The notes: generated by a model from the letters alone, not told the origin. Positions 1 through 9,446 are shown, counted from the first letter of the stretch. The stretch: DNA of 64,000 nucleotides from Pannonibacter carbonis (GCF_003012935.1 NZ_PUDR01000012.1:1-64000); one strand, 5' to 3'. Translations and numbers: made by a program.

Positions 1-177
1 TACATCCTGCTGCGCATCGTCCATGCCACCCAGCGCGCAATCCCTCAGCCCCGCGCCTTTGCCCGCCTCCTGCGCCTCAACATCATGCACAAACGGCCAA
101 TCGACCACCTCAGCAAAGCCCCGCCAACCCCGCCAAATGACACAAGGCAGATGCAACTCCCAGGCCTACAAACTTAA
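1..177 (+). CDS. C-terminal end of a probable transposase (partial)
   Basis: An uninterrupted frame enters from the left edge and ends at TAA 175-177, giving about 58 residues. The piece starts YILLRIVHATQR and continues with a basic stretch, FARLLRLNIM, followed by a proline-rich tail. This resembles the hydrophobic-then-basic C-terminus of IS4-type transposases (alanine/leucine helix, FA-L-R-L pattern, R/K-rich end). The family call is from memory of that pattern and is not secure. Its stop overlaps the stop of the truncated DUF3800 gene on the other strand within the four bases TTAA, which would fit an insertion boundary. It could instead be the end of an unrelated protein. Confidence 0.4.
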   Translation, partial: YILLRIVHATQRAIPQPRAFARLLRLNIMHKRPIDHLSKAPPTPPNDTRQMQLPGLQT

Positions 178-617
178 ACCGGACAGCAGTGCTTCGCCTT
201 GAGGAACTGGTAAACCTTCACAAGACAGACCCCGAGAGCGATGGCGTAGGGATTGTCCGGAAAGAAATCGAGCTTCAGCTCACTTTTCAGGATGACGCAT
301 CCGGCGATCCGGAAGGACGAAGCCTCGATGCAGTCTGACACATCTTGCAGGAAGCTTTCGCGCAGCCTCTGATCAGTGAAAAGCTTGAAATCGCCCTTCT
401 GCTTTCTGATCTCGTGCTCGTGCAAAATCACCGCATCATGGCCGAAGTAGTGGAACTTGATCCGCTGGAAGCGGGGAACGATCTGCCTGCAATAGCTTGA
501 TTTTTTGAAGCCACAGAGCGACAAGGCAAACACTGGGAAGTTCACGTCGATGGACGTCAGCGAATGATCGCCGCTTTCGTCTGCATAGAAGATGTAAGAG
601 CTGTCTGCCTCTGCCAT
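174..617 (-). pseudogene. Truncated DUF3800 family protein
   Basis: The 147-residue product begins with the diagnostic DUF3800 motif YIFYADESGDHS near residues 8-19, whose acidic residues belong to an RNase H-like fold. It continues with the family's conserved GHDAVILHEHEIRKQKGDF segment. Members are usually about 230-250 residues. Here the protein stops at KAKHCCPV, where homologues enter a second half carrying further conserved acidic residues. The stop is supplied by TTAA at the junction with the probable transposase fragment. I infer that the gene lost its 3' half through insertion or rearrangement. DUF3800 proteins often sit in mobile or defence-rich DNA. The gene is divergent from hisF, with 45 bp between starts. 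Confidence 0.7.
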
Positions 618-662
618 TCAGATTCCATATCTGCGTGGCCATGAAATTGCAAAGGCCCGCGC

Positions 663-1442
663 ATGACCCTCAAGGCCCGCATCATCCCCTGTCTCGACGT
701 CAAGGACGGCCGCGTGGTCAAGGGCGTCAACTTCGTTGATCTGGTCGATGCCGGCGATCCGGTGGAGGCCGCCAAGGCCTATGATGCTGCCGGCGCCGAC
801 GAACTCTGCTTCCTCGACATCACGGCGAGCAGCGATGACCGCGACACGATCTATGACGTTGTCCGCCGCACCGCCGAGGCCTGCTTCATGCCGGTGACCG
901 TCGGCGGTGGCGTACGCAAGGTGGAAGACATCCGCAAGCTGCTCAACGCCGGCGCGGACAAGGTGTCGATCAACACCGCTGCCGTCACCAACCCTGACTT
1001 CGTGCGCGAGGCGGCGGAGAAGTTCGGCTCCCAGTGCATCGTCGTCTCCATCGATGCCAAGCAGGTCAGCGCCGAGGGCGAGCCGTATCGCTTTGAGATC
1101 TTCACCCACGGCGGGCGCAACGCCACCGGCATCGACGCGGTCGAGTTTGCCCGCAAGGTCGTGGAGCTGGGTGCCGGCGAGCTGCTGGTGACCTCGATGG
1201 ACCGCGACGGCACCAAGGCCGGATACAACATCCCGCTGACCCGCGCGATTGCCGATGCGGTGCCGGTGCCTGTGATTGCCTCGGGCGGTGTCGGCACGCT
1301 CGATCATCTGGTGGACGGCGTGCGCGATGGCCACGCCACCGCCGTGCTGGCCGCCTCGATCTTCCACTTCGGCACCTACACCATCGCAGAAGCCAAGGCG
1401 CATATGGCTGCCGCAGGGATACCTATGCGAATGGATACCTGA
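663..1442 (+). CDS. hisF: Imidazole glycerol phosphate synthase, cyclase subunit
   Basis: HisF (259 aa, full length) is the cyclase half of the HisH-HisF complex. It uses ammonia from HisH to convert PRFAR to IGP and AICAR in histidine synthesis, in the cytoplasm. The (beta/alpha)8 barrel shows the N-terminal catalytic Asp in [10 protein letters not shown] (about residue 12), the second catalytic Asp in VSIDAKQ, and phosphate-binding loops TVGGGVR and IASGGVGT. In Hyphomicrobiales hisF usually follows hisB-hisH-hisA. Here those genes are absent, and the immediate upstream neighbour is the broken DUF3800 gene, so the operon looks cut. hisE follows after 54 bp. The ATG is preceded by only a weak AAAGG. 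Confidence 0.97.
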   Translation: MTLKARIIPCLDVKDGRVVKGVNFVDLVDAGDPVEAAKAYDAAGADELCFLDITASSDDRDTIYDVVRRTAEACFMPVTVGGGVRKVEDIRKLLNAGADKVSINTAAVTNPDFVREAAEKFGSQCIVVSIDAKQVSAEGEPYRFEIFTHGGRNATGIDAVEFARKVVELGAGELLVTSMDRDGTKAGYNIPLTRAIADAVPVPVIASGGVGTLDHLVDGVRDGHATAVLAASIFHFGTYTIAEAKAHMAAAGIPMRMDT

Positions 1443-1496
1443 TTTGCGAAATGATCCGGTGTAAGACTTTCCCAAACGAGAAAAGACGCTGATCAG

Positions 1497-1820
1497 ATGA
1501 CCGCCTTTACCCTGGCCGACCTCGACGCCATCGTTGCCACCCGTGCGGCCAGCGAGGACGAGGCGTCCTACACCCGCAAGCTGGTCGGCAAGGGCGTCGG
1601 CAAATGCGCCCAGAAACTGGGCGAGGAAGCCGTGGAAGCGGCGATTGCTGCTGTCCAGGGCGACCGCGAGGGACTGACGGGGGAAGCAGCAGACCTGCTG
1701 TACCACCTGCTCGTGGTGCTCAAGGTTTGTGATGTGCCCCTGTCCGCCGTCATGGCGGAACTGGCCTCGCGGACCGGACGCACCGGGCTTGAGGAAAAGG
1801 CATCGCGCCCGGCGGATTGA
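1497..1820 (+). CDS. hisE: Phosphoribosyl-ATP pyrophosphatase
   Basis: The 107-aa product is the stand-alone HisE enzyme, which hydrolyses phosphoribosyl-ATP to phosphoribosyl-AMP plus pyrophosphate, the second step of histidine synthesis. The MazG-like helical fold is shown by the acidic metal-binding signature around [13 protein letters not shown] (residues 39-51) and [13 protein letters not shown] (63-75). Length matches the family. It lies 54 bp behind hisF and 95 bp before coaA in the same direction, the usual Hyphomicrobiales order, so co-transcription is likely. Confidence 0.96.
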   Translation: MTAFTLADLDAIVATRAASEDEASYTRKLVGKGVGKCAQKLGEEAVEAAIAAVQGDREGLTGEAADLLYHLLVVLKVCDVPLSAVMAELASRTGRTGLEEKASRPAD

Positions 1821-1915
1821 TTCCTGTCGCGGGAAGTCCGCAGCATCCCCGGACCGCTGGCCCGGGACACGGCCATGAACCCGTATGATACATACGCCTG
1901 AAACCGGAACTTGCG

Positions 1916-2881
1916 ATGGACCAGACCGCCCCCCGCGCTGACAGCATGGACCTTTCGCCCTACCGGGTCTTCACCAAGGACGAGTGGTCGCATCTGCGCG
2001 CCGACACCCCGATGACCCTCACGGCCGTCGAGGTCAACGAGCTGCGTGGTCTCAATGATCCCATTTCGATGGCAGATGTCGAAAGCGTCTATCTGCCTCT
2101 GTCGCGTCTGCTGGCCTATTACGCCGAAGCCACGCTGATCCTGCATCAGGCGACCAAGCGGTTTCTCGACGTTGAAGAGGGCAAGACGCCCTTCATCATT
2201 GGCATTGCCGGATCGGTTGCCGTCGGCAAGTCGACCACCTCGCGTATCCTGCGCGCCCTGCTCGCGCGCTGGCCTGCGAGCCCGAAGGTTGATCTGATCA
2301 CGACAGACGGTTTCCTGTTTCCCAATGCGGTGCTGGAACAGGAAGGCCTGATGCAGCGCAAGGGCTTCCCGGAGAGCTTCGACCGGCCAGCGCTGCTGAA
2401 ATTCCTGTCGGACATCAAGGCAGGAAAGCGAAACGTTTCGGCTCCGGTCTATTCCCACTTCTACTATGACGTGATGCCTGGACAGACCGTGACCGTCGAC
2501 AAGCCGGACATCCTGATCGTCGAGGGGCTCAACGTGTTGCAGACGCGCGAACTGCCAAAGGATGGCCGCGCCGTGCCCTTCGTCTCCGACTTCTTCGATT
2601 TCTCGGTCTATATCGACGCTCCCGAGGACATGCTCGAGAAATGGTACATCGACCGCTTCATGCGCCTGCGTGAAACGGCGTTCCGCGACCCCAATTCCTA
2701 TTTCCATCGCTATTCGCGCATCACGGATGACGAAGCACTGGCCAAGGCCAAGAGCATCTGGACCGGTATCAACCTGCAGAACCTGCGGGATAACATCTTC
2801 CCGACCCGGCCGCGTGCGGATCTTATCCTCACCAAGGATGCCAGCCACGGCATCGCCAAGGTCGCCCTGCGCAAGATCTGA
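1916..2881 (+). CDS. coaA: Pantothenate kinase, type I
   Basis: CoaA phosphorylates pantothenate, the first and regulated step of CoA synthesis. The 321-aa protein carries a Walker A loop [15 protein letters not shown] at about residues 95-109 and the conserved [18 protein letters not shown] and EGLNVLQ segments of the prokaryotic type I family. The N-terminus may be shorter: ATG at 1946 gives MDLSPYRVF, closer to the start of conserved sequence. Neither ATG has a strong ribosome site. It is the last gene of the hisF-hisE-coaA run and is followed by a strong hairpin terminator. Confidence 0.97.
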   Translation: MDQTAPRADSMDLSPYRVFTKDEWSHLRADTPMTLTAVEVNELRGLNDPISMADVESVYLPLSRLLAYYAEATLILHQATKRFLDVEEGKTPFIIGIAGSVAVGKSTTSRILRALLARWPASPKVDLITTDGFLFPNAVLEQEGLMQRKGFPESFDRPALLKFLSDIKAGKRNVSAPVYSHFYYDVMPGQTVTVDKPDILIVEGLNVLQTRELPKDGRAVPFVSDFFDFSVYIDAPEDMLEKWYIDRFMRLRETAFRDPNSYFHRYSRITDDEALAKAKSIWTGINLQNLRDNIFPTRPRADLILTKDASHGIAKVALRKI

Positions 2882-2918
2882 TCAACCTCGGCATTTTCAA
2901 TCCAAGACTTCAAAAAGC

Positions 2919-2951
2919 AAAACCCCGCCGTGTCCTGGACGGCGGGGTTTT
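2919..2951. terminator. Bidirectional rho-independent terminator
   Basis: Stem AAAACCCCGCC (2919-2929) pairs with GGCGGGGTTTT (2941-2951), with an 11-base apex and a U run on the plus transcript and an A/U run on the minus transcript. It lies between the convergent coaA and chemoreceptor genes and can serve both. Confidence 0.9.
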
Positions 2952-2968
2952 TCTGTCTCGGTAGATTG

Positions 2969-4654
2969 TCAGGACGCCTGACGCCGGACCCCGCCGAGGA
3001 AGTCAGCCACCTGACGACGCAGCTGGCCGGCATTCTGCTCCAGTTGCTGGGCCGCAGCATCAACCGTGCTGGCGGTCATGCGGGTGGTTTCCGCCGCACG
3101 CGACACTTCGCCGATGTTGGACGTCACTTCCATCGTGCCGCGCGAGGCTTCGGTCGCGTTGCGGGCAATCTCGGACGTTGCCGAACCCTGTTCCTCGACC
3201 GACGAGGCAATGGACCCTGCGATGTCGTTCATCTGGTCGATGATCTGCGTCACCGAGGAGATCGCCTGGGCGGCCTTCTCTGTTTCCGACTGGATCGCAG
3301 AAATCTGGCTCGAGATCTCTTCCGTTGCCTTGGAGGTCTGGGTAGCCAGTTCCTTCACTTCCGCCGCCACGACCGCAAAGCCGCGGCCAGCTTCACCGGC
3401 ACGTGCGGCTTCGATGGTCGCGTTCAGCGCCAGCAAGTTGGTCTGCTCGGCAATCGCCTGGATCAGCGTCACGACTTCACCGATGCGGCCGGCCGCTTCC
3501 GACAGGCCCGTCATGCGCCTGTTGCTGGAACTGGCTTCCGCTGCGGCCTTGGAGGCAATCTGGGTCGACTGCTGTACCTGGCGCCGGATTTCAGCAACCG
3601 ATGCAGACAGTTCCTCTGCGGCGGCCGCCACGGTCTCGACGTTGCGCGCCGCCTGCTCGGATGCGGATGTCACGGTTTCCGTCTGGCGCGTGGTCTGCTC
3701 GGCGCCGCTGATCATCTCGTGAGACGCATCCTGCAGCTTCTTCACCGACTGCTCGATGACGCCCATCATCTGGGTGATCTGGCTGTCAAAATCGGCGCTC
3801 AGCCGCTGGACTTCCTCGCCGCGGCGCAGTGCTTCTTCCTGGCGGGACAACTGGTCGCTTTCCAGGGCCTTGCGAGCCTGCTCGTTACGGACGAAGACCT
3901 GCATGGCAGCGGCCATGTGGCCGATCTCGTCGCCGCGGTTCGCGCCTTCGATGACGATGTTGCTTTCGCCATCGGCAAGACGGCTCATGCTTGCGGTCAG
4001 GTTGGCAATCGGACGGCCGATGCTGCGCACCGCGGCAAAGGCGACCAGCCCTGCGACAAATGCACCGACAACTGCAATACCGACAATCATCATTGCCTGG
4101 CTCCAGAAGGCGGCATCGAGATCGTCGACATAGACGCCCGTGCCGATCATCCAGCCCCAGGGAGCAAAGCCCTCTGCCCAGCCCAGCTTGTCGATGGCTT
4201 CATCGCTGCCGGGACGCGGCCAGGGGTAAAGCAGCGAGCCGCCACCGCTGCGAGCCGCCTTGATCAGTTCGACGACGATCCGCGTGCCATTCTGATCCTT
4301 GACGCCGCTCATGTCGGTGCCAACGAGTTTGGGGTTGACGTGAACAAGGTTCTTGCCTGTTTCGTCATAGACAAACATGTAATTGTCGCCGTCGAAGCGA
4401 ATTGCGCCAATCGCCTCCTTGGCTGCCGCCTGCGCCTCGTCGCGGCTCAGCGTGCCGCCCTGTTCCTTGGCGTGATAAGCTGCGGCAATGGCCTGCGATG
4501 CCTTGGAAATCCCCCGGATGGAGTTCATCCGCTCATCCAACATGGCCTTGTTGAGGGCGCTGAGGCTGACGAGGCCAAGAATTACGGTGAAGGCGAAAAT
4601 CGTGAAAATGGGTATGGAGATTTTCCAGACCAAGGGCAGGCGGGTAAAAGACAT
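2969..4654 (-). CDS. Methyl-accepting chemotaxis protein with single Cache sensor
   Basis: This is a 561-aa transmembrane chemoreceptor. TM helix 1 is at about residues 10-32. A periplasmic single-Cache domain (about 33-185) contains the [20 protein letters not shown] and [12 protein letters not shown] signatures. TM helix 2 is at about 187-208, followed by a HAMP linker to about 262. The long methyl-accepting coiled coil ends in the invariant hairpin tip [19 protein letters not shown]. The C-terminus ends in RRQAS without the NWETF tether for CheR. The ligand is unknown; sCache receptors often bind small organic acids. The gene stands alone, 109 bp downstream of the VHL-MliC gene, with a repeated TTACCTA motif upstream. 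Confidence 0.93.
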   Translation of the reverse strand: MSFTRLPLVWKISIPIFTIFAFTVILGLVSLSALNKAMLDERMNSIRGISKASQAIAAAYHAKEQGGTLSRDEAQAAAKEAIGAIRFDGDNYMFVYDETGKNLVHVNPKLVGTDMSGVKDQNGTRIVVELIKAARSGGGSLLYPWPRPGSDEAIDKLGWAEGFAPWGWMIGTGVYVDDLDAAFWSQAMMIVGIAVVGAFVAGLVAFAAVRSIGRPIANLTASMSRLADGESNIVIEGANRGDEIGHMAAAMQVFVRNEQARKALESDQLSRQEEALRRGEEVQRLSADFDSQITQMMGVIEQSVKKLQDASHEMISGAEQTTRQTETVTSASEQAARNVETVAAAAEELSASVAEIRRQVQQSTQIASKAAAEASSSNRRMTGLSEAAGRIGEVVTLIQAIAEQTNLLALNATIEAARAGEAGRGFAVVAAEVKELATQTSKATEEISSQISAIQSETEKAAQAISSVTQIIDQMNDIAGSIASSVEEQGSATSEIARNATEASRGTMEVTSNIGEVSRAAETTRMTASTVDAAAQQLEQNAGQLRRQVADFLGGVRRQAS

Positions 4655-4676
4655 ATTCTGACTTCCCGGTTATTTC

Positions 4677-4729
4677 TTACCTAGAAGCAGTTTGTTCCCG
4701 ATAGGTAAATTCTTCCTTTCGTTACCTAG
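4677..4729. promoter_or_regulatory. Three spaced TTACCTA motifs upstream of the chemoreceptor
   Basis: TTACCTAG occurs at 4677-4684, its inverted variant ATAGGTAA at 4701-4708, and TTACCTAG again at 4722-4729. Start-to-start distances are 24 and 21 bp, about two helical turns. They lie 23-75 bp upstream of the chemoreceptor ATG in otherwise AT-richer DNA. Regular spacing and mixed orientation suggest an operator, but I know no regulator with this site. Confidence 0.4.
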
Positions 4730-4763
4730 GGATATACGCGTTTCGCTTTAACCCTTTTGCAGA

Positions 4764-6584
4764 TCAATTGCGCGCACAGAATGCATCATAAAGACCGGGA
4801 CGCGACCAGGTTGCATTATCGCGCTGCCCGGCAAGACGATAGCCGCCGCTCTCATAACGGAAACCTGAGCCACTCGGCACCCGGGGCAGCGTGACAGAGA
4901 TCTGGCCGAACTCGGTCACGACGGCAATGTCCCTGGCCGCGTCAAACTGCACCTGAAGATCAATGCCGGCCGTGCAGAGATAGTTGACCGAATCAACCCC
5001 GCCGACCGGGGCGGGCGGCAGGGGACCCGCCGACAGGGGCACAGGAGACCCAAGGGGAGAGGGCCCGCCAGACACCCGGTTGCCCACCACTACATCCTGG
5101 CGCGGGGCGCGGCTGACATAAAGGCCCAGGCACTGGCCGCTGGCCGAGGTGACCATCCACGCATTCGACAGGATGGATTCCTGGTCGAGGACCTGTCCGG
5201 GCAGCAGCCGCGCATAGAAGCGTTGCGCACCGGCGTAGTCGATCCAGAAGACATCAACCGGTTCACTGCGCGCATTGCGGAACAGCATCCTTCCACGGAA
5301 ACCGCCGTCCAGCGAGCGGATGGATCCGAATTCGGCGCAGGAGAGTTCCCCCGCACCGGCAAGCGCGGGATCCTGGCTGTCCTCGACGATCCTCTGCGGC
5401 TCCGCACAGGTCGCGGTGAAAAGCCGGACCGGCTGGGCGCTGCCCTTGAGGGACACAGCCTGCGAAACACCATCAAGGATGACATCAAGCTGGACCTTGC
5501 GTGCCATGGCGTCCCAGAGGGGATCCGTAAGGCTGACAGTGAATTCCGGCACGGTCTGTCCGGCCGCAACAGTGCCGACAGCGTCATAGGTTGCATAGAA
5601 CTCATCCGCCCGGATGGTCACGGGAACCATTGCGCCCGGTGTGGTTCCCGGCGACGGACGCATCAGCCGAAGGGTGGCAAGCCCCGACTGCGGCGTACAG
5701 CTGGCCTGAAAGTCCAGATCAACTCCCTGCGGCCCGGCATGAACGAGGACCGCCGTCTGCGACCCGAGCTGCGTGCCGCTGACGCTCCAGCTGCGCTCGA
5801 CGGGGAGGGCAGGCAGGATGGGGGCTGCGCCTGGTATCGTCGCTGACACCGGGCCTGACACAGCTCCGGGAATGGTACCCGACGTGACCTGTTGGCCAGG
5901 GGCCGGTTGTCCGAGCGGCTGGCCAGCCGGTTGCTGCCGCCCCAGCGCCTCGGTCACGGCAGAGGGGACCTCAACCGGAGCTGTCTGAGGAACTGGCTGG
6001 GGTGCGGCCGGCTGGGTCTGGGTTTGGGCCTGCGGTTGCGGGGCAGGCTGAACCGGGGGCTTCGTCTCGGCCTGCGTTGCGCGAGGCGACGACGGAGCCT
6101 GGGCCTTTGGCGCAGTGGCAGCACCAGGAGACGGGGCAGCAGGCGCCGCATCCGTTCCGACAACCCGGGCCCGACCGGGACCGGGATCCTTGTTGACGTC
6201 AACGACGACCGTGCCACCAGAGCCGCAGATATCAGCGCTACGGCGCAGGACGCGGCTGTTTTCGAGCGTTACCTCCAACTCGACCTGGCACCCGACCGCT
6301 GCCGTATCACCGCCTCCGGGCGCCGTTTCGATGACAGCCCCCTCGATCCCGCGCGAAATGATGGGGCGATAGCGCTTGTTGAGCAAGATCGAGCGGATAC
6401 CGGGCTCGGCCGGAACCACCTGGATACGCATCTCCGACGGCGGGGTCTGGGCCATTGCGGTGACGGGAAGGGCGAGGGATGCCAACAGGCCGCCGGCGAG
6501 CGCACAGGAGACCCCGATCCGGAATCGGACACCGCAGGAAGCCACGTCACGGTCCAGATTTGCGGCGTTCCAGTTCGACAGCAT
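4764..6584 (-). CDS. Secreted protein with VHL-like beta domain and MliC-like C-terminal domain
   Basis: The start chosen is ATG 6584 (606 aa); an upstream in-frame ATG at 6695 would add a non-hydrophobic leader. Residues about 20-45 form a signal peptide ending AMA|Q. Next come a small beta-rich domain (about 46-130), a Pro/Gln/Ala-rich linker (135-235) and a second beta region (245-405). Residues about 410-490 match the von Hippel-Lindau beta domain: MLFRNARSEPVDVFWIDYAG, LLPGQ, and W-VTSASGQCLGLYV. Residues about 530-606 resemble MliC C-type lysozyme inhibitors: YLCTAGIDLQV, LPRVPSGSGFRYESGG, and a final Cys. Periplasmic or extracellular location is inferred; function is unknown. MliC inhibits lysozyme through its SGSG loop, which is present here. 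Confidence 0.75.
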   Translation of the reverse strand: MLSNWNAANLDRDVASCGVRFRIGVSCALAGGLLASLALPVTAMAQTPPSEMRIQVVPAEPGIRSILLNKRYRPIISRGIEGAVIETAPGGGDTAAVGCQVELEVTLENSRVLRRSADICGSGGTVVVDVNKDPGPGRARVVGTDAAPAAPSPGAATAPKAQAPSSPRATQAETKPPVQPAPQPQAQTQTQPAAPQPVPQTAPVEVPSAVTEALGRQQPAGQPLGQPAPGQQVTSGTIPGAVSGPVSATIPGAAPILPALPVERSWSVSGTQLGSQTAVLVHAGPQGVDLDFQASCTPQSGLATLRLMRPSPGTTPGAMVPVTIRADEFYATYDAVGTVAAGQTVPEFTVSLTDPLWDAMARKVQLDVILDGVSQAVSLKGSAQPVRLFTATCAEPQRIVEDSQDPALAGAGELSCAEFGSIRSLDGGFRGRMLFRNARSEPVDVFWIDYAGAQRFYARLLPGQVLDQESILSNAWMVTSASGQCLGLYVSRAPRQDVVVGNRVSGGPSPLGSPVPLSAGPLPPAPVGGVDSVNYLCTAGIDLQVQFDAARDIAVVTEFGQISVTLPRVPSGSGFRYESGGYRLAGQRDNATWSRPGLYDAFCARN

Positions 6585-6797
6585 CCGACCCTCACTTCCT
6601 TGCCCGATGCGGCTTTCGCCCCAGCGGAGAAATCGCACGTTCCTGTCGCGGCATTTAGCCGCCCGAGACGCGCGTGCGCAATGGCACAGGCGCAAGGAAG
6701 CGCCAAAAGCACATGACCTGGCGCGCTGTAGAAACAGAACGTGGCAAGCATTTGGCGAAAATGAGGGGTCAGACTGGCGTGGAGCTTGCGCGCCCCC

Positions 6798-7355
6798 TCA
6801 CCGAGGCGCGCGCTTGGCCAGAATGCGCTGCAAGGTCCGGCGATGCATGTTCAGCCGCCGCGCTGTCTCGGACACATTTCGCTCGCACATCTCATAGACA
6901 CGCTGGATATGTTCCCAGCGCACCCTGTCTGCCGACATCGGGTTCTCCGGCGGGGTTGCCTTTGCATCCCCCTCGCGCGTCAGCGCCACGAAGACATCAT
7001 CGGCGTCAGCCGGCTTGGAGAGATAGTCGATTGCGCCAAGTTTAACAGCGGTGACGGCGGTGGCGATGTTGCCGTATCCGGTCAGGATCACGGCCCGGGC
7101 GTCCGGGCGATGCTGCCGCAGGGCCTCGATCACATCAAGCCCGCTGCCATCGCCAAGACGCATGTCTACCACGGCGAAAGCCGGGGCAGATGCCGATATC
7201 CTGGCAACCGCTTCCCGAACGCCATCAGCACAGTCGGTGACAAAGCCACGCTTTTCCATCGCGCGGGCCAGCCGTGTCTGGAAGGCCTTGTCATCGTCGA
7301 CGATCAGGAGGCTCTTGTCGTCGGCCTCGATCTGGCGAAGCTCGGGATCGGTCAT
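6798..7355 (-). CDS. regA: Redox response regulator ActR/RegA/PrrA
   Basis: The 185-aa regulator has an N-terminal receiver domain with the acidic pair in LIVDDD, phospho-acceptor Asp in FAVVDMRLGDGSG, conserved Thr in VILTGYG, and Lys in YLSKPA. The C-terminal Fis-type helix-turn-helix NVSETARRLNMHRRTLQRIL is almost invariant in the RegA/PrrA/ActR family. It receives phosphate from RegB and controls redox-linked genes for respiration, carbon and nitrogen fixation and acid tolerance. It lies 51 bp behind regB on the same strand, so the pair is probably co-transcribed. Confidence 0.95.
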   Translation of the reverse strand: MTDPELRQIEADDKSLLIVDDDKAFQTRLARAMEKRGFVTDCADGVREAVARISASAPAFAVVDMRLGDGSGLDVIEALRQHRPDARAVILTGYGNIATAVTAVKLGAIDYLSKPADADDVFVALTREGDAKATPPENPMSADRVRWEHIQRVYEMCERNVSETARRLNMHRRTLQRILAKRAPR

Positions 7356-7406
7356 GGGTCCTGCAATCCTGTTTTCACGGGTGTACGTAAGTCACATCCT
7401 CCCGGT

Positions 7407-8774
7407 TCACGGCAGCAAGGCGCCGGGAACATTGAAGGAGTTATGGCCGGAATCCTGCGCCGGGTCCACATTGCCCTGCGCCTCGATGCTCGTCCGCGGC
7501 CAGGTGATCCGGACCATCGCTCCCGTCTCCGGTGGCGGCCGGTTCTCGATCGACAGGCGCGCGCCTGTCCGCTCCAGCAGGGTTTTGGCGATGAAAAAGC
7601 CCAGCCCCAGGCCGCCACCGGAGTGATTTGCGGCATTGCGGACTGTTCGTGACGAAATGTAAGGATCACCGATCCGCGACAAAACGTCTGCGGAAAAGCC
7701 CGGACCATCGTCCGAAATCGTGATGCGGGCGGTGCGTGCGTCCCAGGTTGAACTTACCTGGACCGTGGTACGGGCGAAGTCGACTGCGTTTTCCAGAAGA
7801 TTGCCAAGACCATAGCGGATCGCCGGATTGCGCGACCCGACCGGCTCGGCGCCCTCACCGGCCATGGAAACCTTGATCGCGATGCCAAAGCCGCGATGGG
7901 GTTCGACAACCTCCTCGATCAGCTGCGACATCGGCATGCGCTGGAAATGCATGTCCTTGTCGCTGGACAGGGTCGTCAGCTGGCGCAGGATGTCGCGGCA
8001 CCGCTCTGCCTGGGAGCGGATCAGGGCCACATCCTCCGCGCGCGGATCCGAAGGCTCGAACTCGCGGCTCAGTTCCTTGGCTGTGAGAAAGATCGTGGCG
8101 AGCGGCGTGCCCAGTTCATGCGCGGCGGCTGCGGCCAGGCCATCCAGCGCGTTGAGATGCTGTTCGCGGGCCAGAACCAACTCGCTCGCAGCCAAGGCGT
8201 CAGCCAGCTGACGCGCTTCCAGGGCTACCCGGAACGCATAGGCCGCCATGAAGGCGAGCGAACAGACCAGCGCGATCCAAACGCCGACGGAGTAGACAAT
8301 CGGCAGGGCGAAGACGGCTGCATCCGGCCAGGGCAGGGGCATGTGGAAGAAGGCCAGCAGCGTCGCACAGCCCGTCGCCAGCAGGCCCAGCGCCAGGGTC
8401 AGCCGGCCGGACAGGCCGGTCGCCGAGACCATCACCGGTGCCAGCAGCAAAAAGGCAAAGGGATTGCCGAGCCCACCGGTCAGATACAGCAGCCCGCACA
8501 TCTGCAGGATATCATAGCCGAGCTGGACCGCAGCCGAGCGATCCGACAACCGTAAGGTCGAGGGCGACCGGACCTTGAGAAAAACATTGACCCAGGCCGA
8601 CAGCGCAACAAGTGCGAAGGCCGGCGCGACTGGCACCGGATAGCCAAGGCCGAGATGCACCACCAGGAGTGCGATGGTCTGGCCGCCAACCGCAAGCCAG
8701 CGCAATCGTACCAGCGTATCCAGCTTGAGCCGACGGTGAGCGAGAAGGAATCCGGGTTCTACATCTTCTGTCAT
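7407..8774 (-). CDS. regB: Redox sensor histidine kinase ActS/RegB/PrrB
   Basis: The 455-aa kinase begins at ATG 8774 (MTEDVEPGF); a longer frame to 8939 lacks family resemblance. Six transmembrane helices fill about residues 20-185. The quinone-binding motif GGLGNPF sits between helices at about residue 98. The H-box is AAAHELGTPLATIF (His about 215). The redox-active cysteine that controls RegB oligomerisation is conserved in RSQAERCRDILRQL (about residue 257). N, G1 and G2 boxes follow (LLENAVDFA, DDGPGFS, GGGLGLGFF). It should report respiratory redox state to RegA. It diverges from secB across about 150-170 bp. Confidence 0.95.
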   Translation of the reverse strand: MTEDVEPGFLLAHRRLKLDTLVRLRWLAVGGQTIALLVVHLGLGYPVPVAPAFALVALSAWVNVFLKVRSPSTLRLSDRSAAVQLGYDILQMCGLLYLTGGLGNPFAFLLLAPVMVSATGLSGRLTLALGLLATGCATLLAFFHMPLPWPDAAVFALPIVYSVGVWIALVCSLAFMAAYAFRVALEARQLADALAASELVLAREQHLNALDGLAAAAAHELGTPLATIFLTAKELSREFEPSDPRAEDVALIRSQAERCRDILRQLTTLSSDKDMHFQRMPMSQLIEEVVEPHRGFGIAIKVSMAGEGAEPVGSRNPAIRYGLGNLLENAVDFARTTVQVSSTWDARTARITISDDGPGFSADVLSRIGDPYISSRTVRNAANHSGGGLGLGFFIAKTLLERTGARLSIENRPPPETGAMVRITWPRTSIEAQGNVDPAQDSGHNSFNVPGALLP

Positions 8775-8944
8775 GATCCAGTATCTGTGCCGCATTTGCC
8801 GGCAAGGCAAGGCCTGTCCTCTTGTCTCTCCGGTCTTGAACGTGCTAGCCACCCGGTCAAGATCCTCTGTCAGCGCCCAGCTGCAGCGGGCCCATGCAAT
8901 TGCCGTCCCGCTCGGGAGGGCAGGTGACAACGGAACCATTGACG

Positions 8945-9424
8945 ATGACCGACATCAATGACGGCGGCGCAGCCGCACCGGAAGACGAGAACGCCGTACC
9001 GGGCATGAACATCCTGGCCCAGTACATCAAGGACCTGTCCTTCGAGAACCCGAATGCCCCGCGTTCGCTGGCCCAGGGTGACCAGCCCAAGCTGGACATC
9101 GCCGTCAACGTCAGCGCCCAGCCGATGGGTGAAGGCCAGTTCGACGTGGTCCTGTCGCTGACCGCCCGCGCCGAGCGCGACGATTTCCTGATGTTCAACG
9201 TCGAGCTGGTCTATGGCGGTTTCTTCCGCATCACCGGCGTGCCGCAGGAGCATCTGCACCCGTTCGTCATGATCGAGTGCCCGCGCATGCTGTTCCCGTT
9301 TGCACGCCAGATCCTGGCTGATGCGACGCGCAACGGCGGCTTCCCGCCCCTGATGCTGGACCCGATCGACTTCGCTCAACTCTACCGTCAGAACATGTCC
9401 CAGGAAGCGCCGCGCGCCAACTGA
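8945..9424 (+). CDS. secB: Protein-export chaperone SecB
   Basis: SecB is a homotetrameric cytoplasmic chaperone that keeps precursors unfolded and hands them to SecA. The 159-aa protein has the family core [18 protein letters not shown], the hydrophobic groove strands [10 protein letters not shown] and [13 protein letters not shown], the [13 protein letters not shown] helix, and [11 protein letters not shown]. The start is uncertain. ATG 8945 gives the usual MTDIN-like beginning but has a weak ribosome site, while GTG 8924 in the same frame follows GGGAGGG after only three to four bases. It stands alone between divergent regB and a strong terminator. Confidence 0.96.
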   Translation: MTDINDGGAAAPEDENAVPGMNILAQYIKDLSFENPNAPRSLAQGDQPKLDIAVNVSAQPMGEGQFDVVLSLTARAERDDFLMFNVELVYGGFFRITGVPQEHLHPFVMIECPRMLFPFARQILADATRNGGFPPLMLDPIDFAQLYRQNMSQEAPRAN

Positions 9425-9446
9425 GGCCAGTGTTCCGCTGAAACTG

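Noticed and set aside
2930-4684. 584-codon plus-strand open frame opposite the chemoreceptor gene
   Set aside because: It is the antisense shadow of a well-supported MCP gene; its translation is His/Arg/Gly-rich without domains.
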